Part shown: positions 1 to 5,963 of the stretch, one piece after another
Position numbering within the stretch: position 1 is the stretch's first letter
Layout: each line of letters starts with the position of its first letter
Source: Bacillota bacterium
GTDB lineage: Bacteria > Bacillota > Clostridia > Tissierellales > Sedimentibacteraceae
Assembly (NCBI GenBank): GCA_023425285.1
Contig: JAFACY010000160.1
Location: 1-5,963, forward strand
Direction of reading: 5' to 3'
Length of the DNA: 5,963 bases
Program-made: the position numbers and the translations under genes
The notes under the pieces: model-generated
The model's input: the letters and a program-made list of their open reading frames with translations, nothing else
What the model was told of the DNA's origin: nothing
Database searches by the model: none

Positions 1-2422
1 CTGTTTTGTTGAATCTCTTGTTCAGACCGCACAATATAACAACGGGAAATTCAAGACCCTTGCTTTTATGCACCGACATCATCCTTACAACATTATCATT
101 TTCTCCAAGTGTCTTTGCACTTCCCGCATCTCCCGATGAAGCCCTCAGCTTCTCTACATATCTCAGAAAGTTGAAAAGTCCGCTCATGGATGTTTTTTCA
201 AAATCATAAGCCTTATCTGTCAGCATCAGCAGATTTGCCTGCCTGATTTTGCCGTTTGGAAGAAGTCCGACAAAATAATAATAATTTGTTTCCATCAGCA
301 CTTCCCATATAAAATCATTCAGATGGGTATACCTGCTTCTCTTTTTCCAAAGCTCGATTTTTTCCGTAAATATTCTTAACTTTTCCGAAAGCTCATCTTC
401 AAAGTTATTTTTATAATTGTACAATGCATCTATGAAGGAGCACTTAGGGCTGTTTATTCGTATCTCCGCAAGCTCTTCCGTTGTAAAGCTACCGATTGGT
501 GACCTCATAACACTTAAAAGAGGAACATCCTGCCTTATGTTGTCCACAATTCTCAGCAAATTTAAAATTATCTGAATTTCAATTGTTTCATAGTATCCCA
601 GACCTCCGTCAAAGTAGAACGGTATACCCTCATTGCTGAAAATTTCCTCAAATATGCCTGCACTTTTTGAAACCGAGCGCATTAAAATAACAATGTCCTT
701 GTATTGAAGCTTCTCCGGTATTGCTTCTATTATCTCATTATTGGCATTTCTGTTCACAGGCAGATTATTGTCCTTTTTCAAAAGCTCCTTGATTTTTTGA
801 ACCGACAATGCCGCTTCCAGCTCAGCCTGCTTCATTTCAAGGATTTCCTCGCTTATGTCATCCGCTTCATCCTTATTTTTATCAATTATTGTAAGCTCCG
901 TGAAGCACTCCGTACTTTGTGCAAATTCAGCTCCGGGATTGAGATAGACCTCATCGGTGTAATCCACCTCACCTATTTCCCTGTTCATAATTTTATTAAA
1001 AATGAAATTGATGCCATTGAGTATTTCTTTTCTGCTTCTGAAATTCTGAGTTAAATCTATTCTTCTGTCCGGACCTCTGTCGTCACAATTCGGGTACTGT
1101 GCGCATTTTTCATTGAAAATTGTCGGGTCTGCCAGTCTGAAGCGGTAAATGCTCTGCTTAACATCTCCCACCATAAATAAATTGTTGCTTCGTTTTATTG
1201 AATTTAAAAGCTCCTCCTGAAGACGGTTACTGTCCTGATATTCATCGATAAATATATACTTATATTTATTTTTGTATCTTTCTTTGACATCCTCATTTCT
1301 CAGTATCTGAAGCGCATAATGCTCCACATCGTTAAAGTCGGCGATGGACTTATCTATTTTCCGCTGCCTGAACTCTCTGTCAACATCTGAAATCAAATTA
1401 TACAAAGCATTCATTGGCTCATACATGTAGTTGATGTCGGAAACAAATTCATCCAGTGTTTTATCAGGTATCATCTTTTTCATGTTTCCTATAATCTTTT
1501 TGTACTCTTCCCTTAGCTGCTTCACATCCTCCTGCTTGTCAGGATTAACATCTTCCTTCTGCTTTCCTCTCAGAGATTTGAGAGATGAAAATGACAGGCT
1601 GTACAAATTGTGTATGAACTGCTGAAAATCAACGCACAGGGCTTCCCTTAAGGTCGTTACGTTATTTAAATCCTCCAAAAGTGTTTCTTTATAAACGGCA
1701 GGACCGTCAGCTTCATCACATAAGTCTGATGCCCATTGCAGTTTTTCCTCAGCTCCGTTAAGCAGGATTCCGATATTTGTTTTCAGTGCATTGAGCCATG
1801 ATGATTTTTTAAAGTCCTCCACAGATAAATTATGTTCTTCAACCTTTTCCTTTAACCATTCCAGCGGCTCGGGATTACTCAGTATAAATCTGTAGATGTC
1901 CTTGATTATGGCTGTCAGTTCACCGTCTCCCCTGTTGCTTGTAAAGCTTTCAACAAGCTTTATGAAATCCCGGGATCTGGATGAATAATAATTTTCCAAA
2001 ACATCATCTATTGTTTCATTCAGCAGAATCTCAACCTCATTTACATCACCGATTCTGAAATTGGGATCTATGCCCGTAAGATGGAAATTTTTTCTCACAA
2101 CATCAATGCAAAAAGCATGGATTGTGGAAATACTTGCCCTGCTTAAATTGTTAAGCTGCTTTCTTAAATGCTCCCTGTTTTCCCCGACTTGAACCTTCTT
2201 AATGAGTGCCTTGTGAATTTTCTGCTTCATACCGCTTGCTGCGGCATTGGTGAAGGTCACGATTAAAAAACTGTCGATGCTTTCTCTTTCCTCCGTAATC
2301 AGCTTGATTATCCTTTCGACCAATACGGTGGTTTTTCCCGAGCCGGCGGCTGCCGATACCAATATGTTCTTATTTCTGATATCAATGACTTCTCTTTGCT
2401 TAGGACTGAATTTCATCGACAT
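1..2422 (-). CDS. addA: AddA, ATP-dependent helicase/nuclease subunit A (N-terminal ~807 residues; 3' end beyond window)
   Basis: Motor subunit of the AddAB helicase-nuclease, which unwinds and resects double-strand DNA ends for RecA-dependent repair. I translated the whole minus-strand frame and found it open with no frameshift. Superfamily 1A (UvrD/Rep-like) helicase motifs appear in order, numbered from ATG 2422: Q-motif FSPKQ (5-9), Walker A AAAGSGKTT (24-32), motif Ia TFTNAAA (56-62), STIHAFC (99-105), the AddA-typical DFNDVEH (362-368), Walker B DEYQDSN (393-399), motif III GDVKQSIYRF (419-428), motif IV LTQNFRS (457-463) and motif V SVHKSKGLEF (783-792). The frame leaves the window at residue 807. 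Family members are usually about 1150-1250 residues, so motif VI and the C-terminal nuclease that cuts the 3'-ended strand are not visible. The start overlaps the end of addB by 23 bases. ATG 2422 is preferred because AGGAAGG lies 5 bases upstream. ATG 2416, two codons later, is the alternative (M-K-F-S-P-K-Q). Confidence 0.97.
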   Translation of the reverse strand, partial: MSMKFSPKQREVIDIRNKNILVSAAAGSGKTTVLVERIIKLITEERESIDSFLIVTFTNAAASGMKQKIHKALIKKVQVGENREHLRKQLNNLSRASISTIHAFCIDVVRKNFHLTGIDPNFRIGDVNEVEILLNETIDDVLENYYSSRSRDFIKLVESFTSNRGDGELTAIIKDIYRFILSNPEPLEWLKEKVEEHNLSVEDFKKSSWLNALKTNIGILLNGAEEKLQWASDLCDEADGPAVYKETLLEDLNNVTTLREALCVDFQQFIHNLYSLSFSSLKSLRGKQKEDVNPDKQEDVKQLREEYKKIIGNMKKMIPDKTLDEFVSDINYMYEPMNALYNLISDVDREFRQRKIDKSIADFNDVEHYALQILRNEDVKERYKNKYKYIFIDEYQDSNRLQEELLNSIKRSNNLFMVGDVKQSIYRFRLADPTIFNEKCAQYPNCDDRGPDRRIDLTQNFRSRKEILNGINFIFNKIMNREIGEVDYTDEVYLNPGAEFAQSTECFTELTIIDKNKDEADDISEEILEMKQAELEAALSVQKIKELLKKDNNLPVNRNANNEIIEAIPEKLQYKDIVILMRSVSKSAGIFEEIFSNEGIPFYFDGGLGYYETIEIQIILNLLRIVDNIRQDVPLLSVMRSPIGSFTTEELAEIRINSPKCSFIDALYNYKNNFEDELSEKLRIFTEKIELWKKRSRYTHLNDFIWEVLMETNYYYFVGLLPNGKIRQANLLMLTDKAYDFEKTSMSGLFNFLRYVEKLRASSGDAGSAKTLGENDNVVRMMSVHKSKGLEFPVVILCGLNKRFNKT

Positions 2423-5400
2423 CACCGCCTTCCTGCATTATTTCCCGCAAAATATCATCCTTTTTAAGCTTATTTATTCTCCTGTAATTGTTGCCGTCCA
2501 CGGAAGGGTCAAATTGGCACACCGAAACAAATTCACAGTAGCTGCACGGAGTCTTCCCTCCGTTTACCTTCCTGTAAGGCATTATATCTATGTTTCCCTT
2601 CAGAACCCTTTCGGCATTTTCCTTTGCCACTTCGTCAATTTTTTCAAGAAGCATTTTGAACTCCTTGTCCGTCAGGGTCTTGGATGACTTGGAGGTGCTT
2701 CCGTCCTTATTCAGTGAAACAGGGATTACATCCGACTTTTTGACATCATAAATGTCTCTGTCCATGCTGACTATAACATCCTCATTCTCCACGGTGTAGC
2801 CCTTCAGTGAAAGCCTGCCCGCTATTTCTGCCTCCACATCATTTCCCGACATATCATCCGAATCAATCATGGGATCATCTATCACAAAATAATAAACGCC
2901 TCCGATTTCCGGCTTGGAGCAGAATAATTTTTCTCCGTTTTTAATTATGGCAGACATGTATACCAAGAGCTGCAATTGCAGTCCCTGCAATGCATCCGAT
3001 AAGTCAATGTCCTTGAAAGACGATTTGTAATCAATAATATTGACGTAAAGCTTGTCATCCTTACTCAATATATCCACACGGTCAATCCTTCCCTGAAAAT
3101 AAACGCTGACTTCATCATCTATTTTAATTTCCACATCTCCTATGACCAGCTCAGTATATGCTGTCCTGAAGCTGCCTTGCTTCAATTGACCGACTATTGT
3201 GGAGGCGGCTCTGTTTACCAGCCTCTTTATCTTTTCCTTCATGTATTTATTGCGTTCATTGGCATCCAAGGCCGGATAATCCGCCTCATTATCGCTTAAC
3301 ACCTTGTCCGTAACAGCAGCGGAAATGCTGTCAATTTTCTCCTTGTCCAGCTCCATGATATCCATGCTGTCAAGTCTTTTCGTAAACTCCTCAACCGATG
3401 CGTGATAAATATTTCCGAGGTCATAAAATTCCACCTTCTGTACGATTCTCGGCTGCGGCTTTATGACGCTGTCCATGAAAAATTTGAATGGACAGGAAGC
3501 GAAATTTTCTATTTTAGATACGGAAAGAGTTGTCGGCTCACGGTATATGCTTTTTAAATTTTCTCTTTTTATTTTCTCTGCCTTATTTTCGTAAAGCATG
3601 CCTTCATTGATGATTTTTATAATGTCTTCATCATTTGCCTCGTACCATGAATACGCATCCTTCCAGACAGGATTAATACCGTCTCCTTCGATGTAATCCC
3701 TGATGCTGCTTATCAGATAATCTACGGTTCCTCTGTTGTTTGATATTTTTTCATCCTCTGAGGTTTCAATTAAATCAGATTCCTCCCTTACCAAGGGGAA
3801 AAGCTGCTTAATTCTGTCCGCATACATGGAGGGCTGCATGGATTTTCCGTCCGATGTGCCAAGGCTGCAGCTTAAAAAAAGCTTGTCAGACGCACTTGTA
3901 AACAGCTTGTACAGCATGTGCTTTTCTTTGTATATATAATAATTTGAATCAGCCAGCAGCTTTAAGCCTGATTTGGAAAGGAAGTCTCTTTCGTCATCAA
4001 GGAGCAAACCCTTTTCATTGTTTTTAGAATCCAGCCTACCTTCATTTGCACCGGCTATGAACAGAACCCTTGTGGGTTTAACCGAAATTTTGTCCGTATC
4101 GGATACCGTAACCTTGTCAAGAGACGGAGGTATGATGCTCACCATCACCTCTCTGAAGCCTGCCTCCAGCATTTTTCTATACTCGGAGGTCTTTATGGGC
4201 GTGTCCTTTCCGGCTAATGTAATTTGTTCAAATATATCTATTATATAATTCCATATCTGGGCATTTTCTCCGGACATTTCATAAATGCCTGATTTCTTGA
4301 ATACATTGGACTGTTTTTCAATTTTCTCCTGAACCTTGTACAGTTTCAGGGCATCATATAAAAACAGGGTTATATCAAGAGCATTGTCAAACTCCGCGTA
4401 TTTCTTTCTGTAATCCTTTAAATCCTTTGTGAAGCGCTGTCTAAGCTCTTCGTAGTAATCTGTTTCATCCTCATTGAATTTAAAAGCCCTGAACCATTTG
4501 CTCCCTTCAATACCGTACTGAAGCGCAAAGTTTTCAAGCCTGCTTATTTCATCGTAATCAAGAGAGGTAAATCCTGTTTTCATAAACTCAAACACACTGT
4601 CATGCTTAAAATTATAATTAAGCATATCAAGAAGAGACAAAATAAATTTTGTCAGCGGATTCCCCATGATATCCCTTTTCGCATCTAAAAAGTACGGGAT
4701 TTCAAACCGCGCAAAAATCTTCTTAATATTTATCCCGTAGCTGTCCATATCGCTTACGGCAACGGAAATATCCTTCCACCTGTAGCCGTGATCCCTGACA
4801 AGGGACACTATCTTAACGGCAATTTTTTCAACCTCCGAATGTGGATTGAGGGATGAAATAATGGAAATGCTTTCTGTTTCATCAGGATATTTTTCTGTAT
4901 CTACGGTGAACATGCTTCGTTCCAATATCTTCATTTCACCGCTCATACCATCTTCACGGACAGAAACAATATTTACATCACAGTCAAGGTCTTTAATCAG
5001 CGTGCCGTATGTATCGTATACGACCTTAAATACCTCCCAATCCTCATGTGAATGAAACGAATTCAAGTATGAAGCATCCATATTCAGCGAAACAGTTACC
5101 GACCTTGCATTTTTTATGAGCTCCCTGATGAGATTGTGTCTTTGCATGTCAAGACTCTCAAAGCCGTCAATCCATATCGTCGAATTTTTAATATAATCTG
5201 ATTTCTCTACGGCAGATATTATAAGCTCCATTTTATCTTCTTCATCATAAAACGTGCTGCTTGTTCTGTTTTGTATCTCTTTATAAATCAGGGAAATATC
5301 CTTTAACTTTTTATTGAGAAACTGATTATCCTCGTCCTTGATGCTGTATTTTGCTACCTGCTCAAGAAATTCAACACTGATGCAATTTTGTTTGAGCTCG

Positions 5401-5780
5401 CTTATTAGGCCGTCAAATTCTCTGAGGAAGCCCTCCTGCTTTACGGCTTTCGTAAACACGTTCAGTCTGTCCTTGTTTTCTTCAAATATCTGCTTTAAAA
5501 GCATTATCTTTCCGTAATCGTTGATTTCCTGAACTTTCAGTCCGCCAACCTCTTCCAGCACCTTGTATCCCAATCTGCTGATGCTCAGAACCTCAGCGGC
5601 CATGATGCCCTGATTGTCTGTCCGGTCGATTAATTCATATTCGGTCTGATACGTCATCTGTTCCGGAACAATGAGCAGTAAATTGGTGTTGTCGTTTTTT
5701 TCTATATTCTTTTTTATATCATCGTAAATATATGTGGACTTGCCAGACTTCGCTCGTCCCAGGACTAAGTTTAAACTCAT
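2400..5780 (-). CDS. addB: AddB, ATP-dependent helicase/nuclease subunit B (deoxyribonuclease subunit)
   Basis: Second subunit of the AddAB complex. The protein is 1126 residues, close to the roughly 1150-1170 usual in Firmicutes, and looks complete. The N-terminus carries a Walker A, GRAKSGKST (8-16), followed by VPEQMTYQ (38-45). The middle is the helicase-like scaffold without the full motif set, with the family-typical YFLDAKRDIMGNPLTKF near residue 360 and VLFIAGANEGR near 570. The C-terminal RecB-type nuclease shows His793 (LGNIYHASVEEF), GRIDRVD with Asp900, IDYKSS with Asp917 and Lys919, and QLLVY (937-941). Four cysteines frame this domain as in known AddB iron-sulfur proteins: Cys763 (ASCPFKFF) and Cys1079-x2-Cys1082-x5-Cys1088 (TPCSYCEFVSVC). 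In studied homologues the cluster stabilises the domain, which cuts the 5'-ended strand, and AddB reads Chi. ATG 5780 is chosen because AGGAGG sits 5 bases upstream and M-S-L-N precedes the Walker A at the usual distance. The frame also opens at TTG 5822, but that start has no ribosome binding site and lies in the repeat region. It shares 23 bases with addA. Confidence 0.98.
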   Translation of the reverse strand: MSLNLVLGRAKSGKSTYIYDDIKKNIEKNDNTNLLLIVPEQMTYQTEYELIDRTDNQGIMAAEVLSISRLGYKVLEEVGGLKVQEINDYGKIMLLKQIFEENKDRLNVFTKAVKQEGFLREFDGLISELKQNCISVEFLEQVAKYSIKDEDNQFLNKKLKDISLIYKEIQNRTSSTFYDEEDKMELIISAVEKSDYIKNSTIWIDGFESLDMQRHNLIRELIKNARSVTVSLNMDASYLNSFHSHEDWEVFKVVYDTYGTLIKDLDCDVNIVSVREDGMSGEMKILERSMFTVDTEKYPDETESISIISSLNPHSEVEKIAVKIVSLVRDHGYRWKDISVAVSDMDSYGINIKKIFARFEIPYFLDAKRDIMGNPLTKFILSLLDMLNYNFKHDSVFEFMKTGFTSLDYDEISRLENFALQYGIEGSKWFRAFKFNEDETDYYEELRQRFTKDLKDYRKKYAEFDNALDITLFLYDALKLYKVQEKIEKQSNVFKKSGIYEMSGENAQIWNYIIDIFEQITLAGKDTPIKTSEYRKMLEAGFREVMVSIIPPSLDKVTVSDTDKISVKPTRVLFIAGANEGRLDSKNNEKGLLLDDERDFLSKSGLKLLADSNYYIYKEKHMLYKLFTSASDKLFLSCSLGTSDGKSMQPSMYADRIKQLFPLVREESDLIETSEDEKISNNRGTVDYLISSIRDYIEGDGINPVWKDAYSWYEANDEDIIKIINEGMLYENKAEKIKRENLKSIYREPTTLSVSKIENFASCPFKFFMDSVIKPQPRIVQKVEFYDLGNIYHASVEEFTKRLDSMDIMELDKEKIDSISAAVTDKVLSDNEADYPALDANERNKYMKEKIKRLVNRAASTIVGQLKQGSFRTAYTELVIGDVEIKIDDEVSVYFQGRIDRVDILSKDDKLYVNIIDYKSSFKDIDLSDALQGLQLQLLVYMSAIIKNGEKLFCSKPEIGGVYYFVIDDPMIDSDDMSGNDVEAEIAGRLSLKGYTVENEDVIVSMDRDIYDVKKSDVIPVSLNKDGSTSKSSKTLTDKEFKMLLEKIDEVAKENAERVLKGNIDIMPYRKVNGGKTPCSYCEFVSVCQFDPSVDGNNYRRINKLKKDDILREIMQEGGDVDEIQS
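2428..2434 (-). promoter_or_regulatory. Ribosome binding site of addA, inside addB
   Basis: AGGAAGG on the minus strand lies within the last codons of addB. It is 5 bases from ATG 2422 and 11 bases from ATG 2416, so it favours the earlier start. Ribosomes finishing addB at 2400 pass over this site, which suits coupled translation of the two subunits (inference). Confidence 0.7.
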
Positions 5781-5785
5781 TGTCT

Positions 5786-5791
5786 CCTCCT
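5786..5791 (-). promoter_or_regulatory. Ribosome binding site of addB
   Basis: The minus strand reads AAGGAGGAGACA immediately before ATG 5780. The AGGAGG core is 5 bases from the start codon and is close to a full complement of the 16S anti-Shine-Dalgarno sequence. It decides the start at 5780 over the in-frame TTG at 5822. Confidence 0.9.
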
Positions 5792-5801
5792 TGTAACTAT
5801 T

Positions 5802-5842
5802 AAATAGCAATAGACTTTTCAATTGCTGATCTATTGCTATTT
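5802..5842 (-). repeat. Inverted repeat / possible stem-loop in the addB leader
   Basis: AAATAGCAATAGA at 5802-5814 is the exact reverse complement of TCTATTGCTATTT at 5830-5842, giving a 13-base-pair, AT-rich stem with a 15-base loop. On the minus-strand transcript it would lie about 20 bases before AGGAGG of addB and would leave that site unpaired. No T-run follows on the minus strand, so it is not a classical intrinsic terminator. It could be a weak RNA hairpin, an operator with inverted half-sites, or a by-product of the repeat array, since one arm is made of repeat units. A second copy of the arm (5852-5863) could pair instead. Confidence 0.55.
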
Positions 5843-5871
5843 CATCGCTAATCTATTGCTATTCCATTGTC
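5817..5871 (-). repeat. Tandem ~11-base repeats (AGCRAT core) upstream of addB
   Basis: Read on the minus strand, consecutive 11-base units are AGCAATAGATT (5860-5850), AGCGATGAAAT (5849-5839), AGCAATAGATC (5838-5828) and AGCAATTGAAA (5827-5817). All four begin AGCRAT. A weaker unit, GACAATGGAAT (5871-5861), precedes them inside the end of the upstream gene and matches the first unit at 7 of 11 positions. Alternate units are most alike, so the array also reads as a 22-base repeat with AATAGCAATAGATYAGC twice. The stop codon of the upstream gene falls across the junction of the first two units. The function is unknown; the spacing of about one helical turn would suit a protein-binding array, but slippage-generated sequence is equally possible. 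Confidence 0.6.
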
Positions 5872-5963
5872 TTATACAGGTTCCTGTTGTCCAGCAGCCA
5901 TATTTTATCCGTGAACTGTCCCGGCTCTACGCCCTCCAGACTATGCTCAAAATCAAACATCCT
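5859..5963 (-). CDS. C-terminal fragment of an unrecognised protein upstream of addB
   Basis: An open frame enters from the right edge and ends with TAG at 5861-5859. The visible part is about 34 residues, with segments such as FEHSLEGVEPGQFTDKIW and LLDNRNLYKTME. An ATG at 5960 exists, but the window starts only three bases before it (AGG), so I cannot tell whether the gene starts there or, more likely, continues upstream. The peptide reads like the soluble, charged tail of an ordinary protein, with no membrane segment, and I do not recognise the family. It points the same way as addB with a 78-base gap, so it may share the transcript. Its stop codon lies within the repeat cluster. Spurious coding cannot be fully excluded at this length. 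Confidence 0.5.
   Translation of the reverse strand, partial: RMFDFEHSLEGVEPGQFTDKIWLLDNRNLYKTME

Noticed and set aside
704..1054. 116-codon plus-strand open frame with hydrophobic stretches
   Set aside because: It is antisense to AddA residues between motif IV and the SPIGSF region. The hydrophobicity is what complementing AT-rich charged codons gives. The other shorter plus-strand frames (6-209, 1431-1625, 3736-3939, 3973-4248, 4846-5055) are rejected for the same reason.
1141..1145. AGCGG words (for example 1141, 1863, 3318) as Chi sites of an AddAB of the Bacillus type
   Set aside because: A five-base word is expected several times by chance in a window this size, and the Chi sequence of this organism is unknown. 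Only a genome-wide strand-bias count would be informative.
1..2422. AddA as a truncated or broken gene
   Set aside because: The frame is open and conserved right to the left edge (motif V followed by PVVILCGLNKRF), so the truncation is caused by the window boundary.
2247..2687. 146-codon plus-strand open frame across the addB/addA junction
   Set aside because: It lies opposite two well-supported genes whose conserved motifs (AddA Walker A and motif Ia; AddB cysteine cluster) are encoded there. The translation shows no family signature.
5778..5822. Earlier addB start at TTG 5822, adding 14 residues
   Set aside because: No ribosome binding site precedes it, the extra residues come from the repeat region, and the ATG at 5780 has an excellent AGGAGG and the family-typical N-terminus.
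5788..5822. Possible addB promoter with TTGAAA (5822-5817) as a -35 box
   Set aside because: No good -10 box lies at 16-18 bases, and the best match (AATAGT, spacing 15) would place the transcription start on the ribosome binding site.
5802..5842. Intrinsic terminator after the upstream gene
   Set aside because: The stem is long but almost all A/T pairs, and no T-tract follows on the minus strand.

Overview
The window is almost entirely the recombinational-repair locus addB-addA, read on the minus strand. Base composition is moderately AT-rich. The proteins match the Gram-positive AddAB type in every signature I can read: AddA has UvrD/Rep-like helicase motifs, and AddB has an iron-sulfur nuclease. 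This suggests a low-GC Firmicute, most likely of the Clostridia/Tissierellia kind. The genus cannot be fixed from the sequence alone.

Layout in transcription order (right to left). At 5963-5859 is the C-terminal end of an unrecognised gene (about 34 codons), which ends with TAG. A 78-base gap (5858-5781) follows; it holds a short repeat array and an inverted repeat just ahead of a strong ribosome binding site. Complete addB occupies 5780-2400 (1126 residues). addA starts inside the last codons of addB (ATG at 2422, or possibly 2416) and runs off the left edge after about 807 residues. It is cut just past helicase motif V, so motif VI and the C-terminal nuclease domain lie outside the window.

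AddA and AddB form the heterodimeric helicase-nuclease that processes double-strand breaks for RecA loading, the functional counterpart of RecBCD. AddA is the 3'-5' translocase with one nuclease. AddB supplies the second nuclease and, in the studied homologues, the Chi-recognition surface. The overlapping reading frames, with the addA ribosome binding site inside addB, fit translational coupling of the two subunits.

I see no mobile element, CRISPR array, tRNA, rRNA or novel multi-gene system. The only structure the genes do not explain is the repeat cluster upstream of addB: four to five units of about 11 bases built on AGCRAT, with one arm repeated in inverted orientation.
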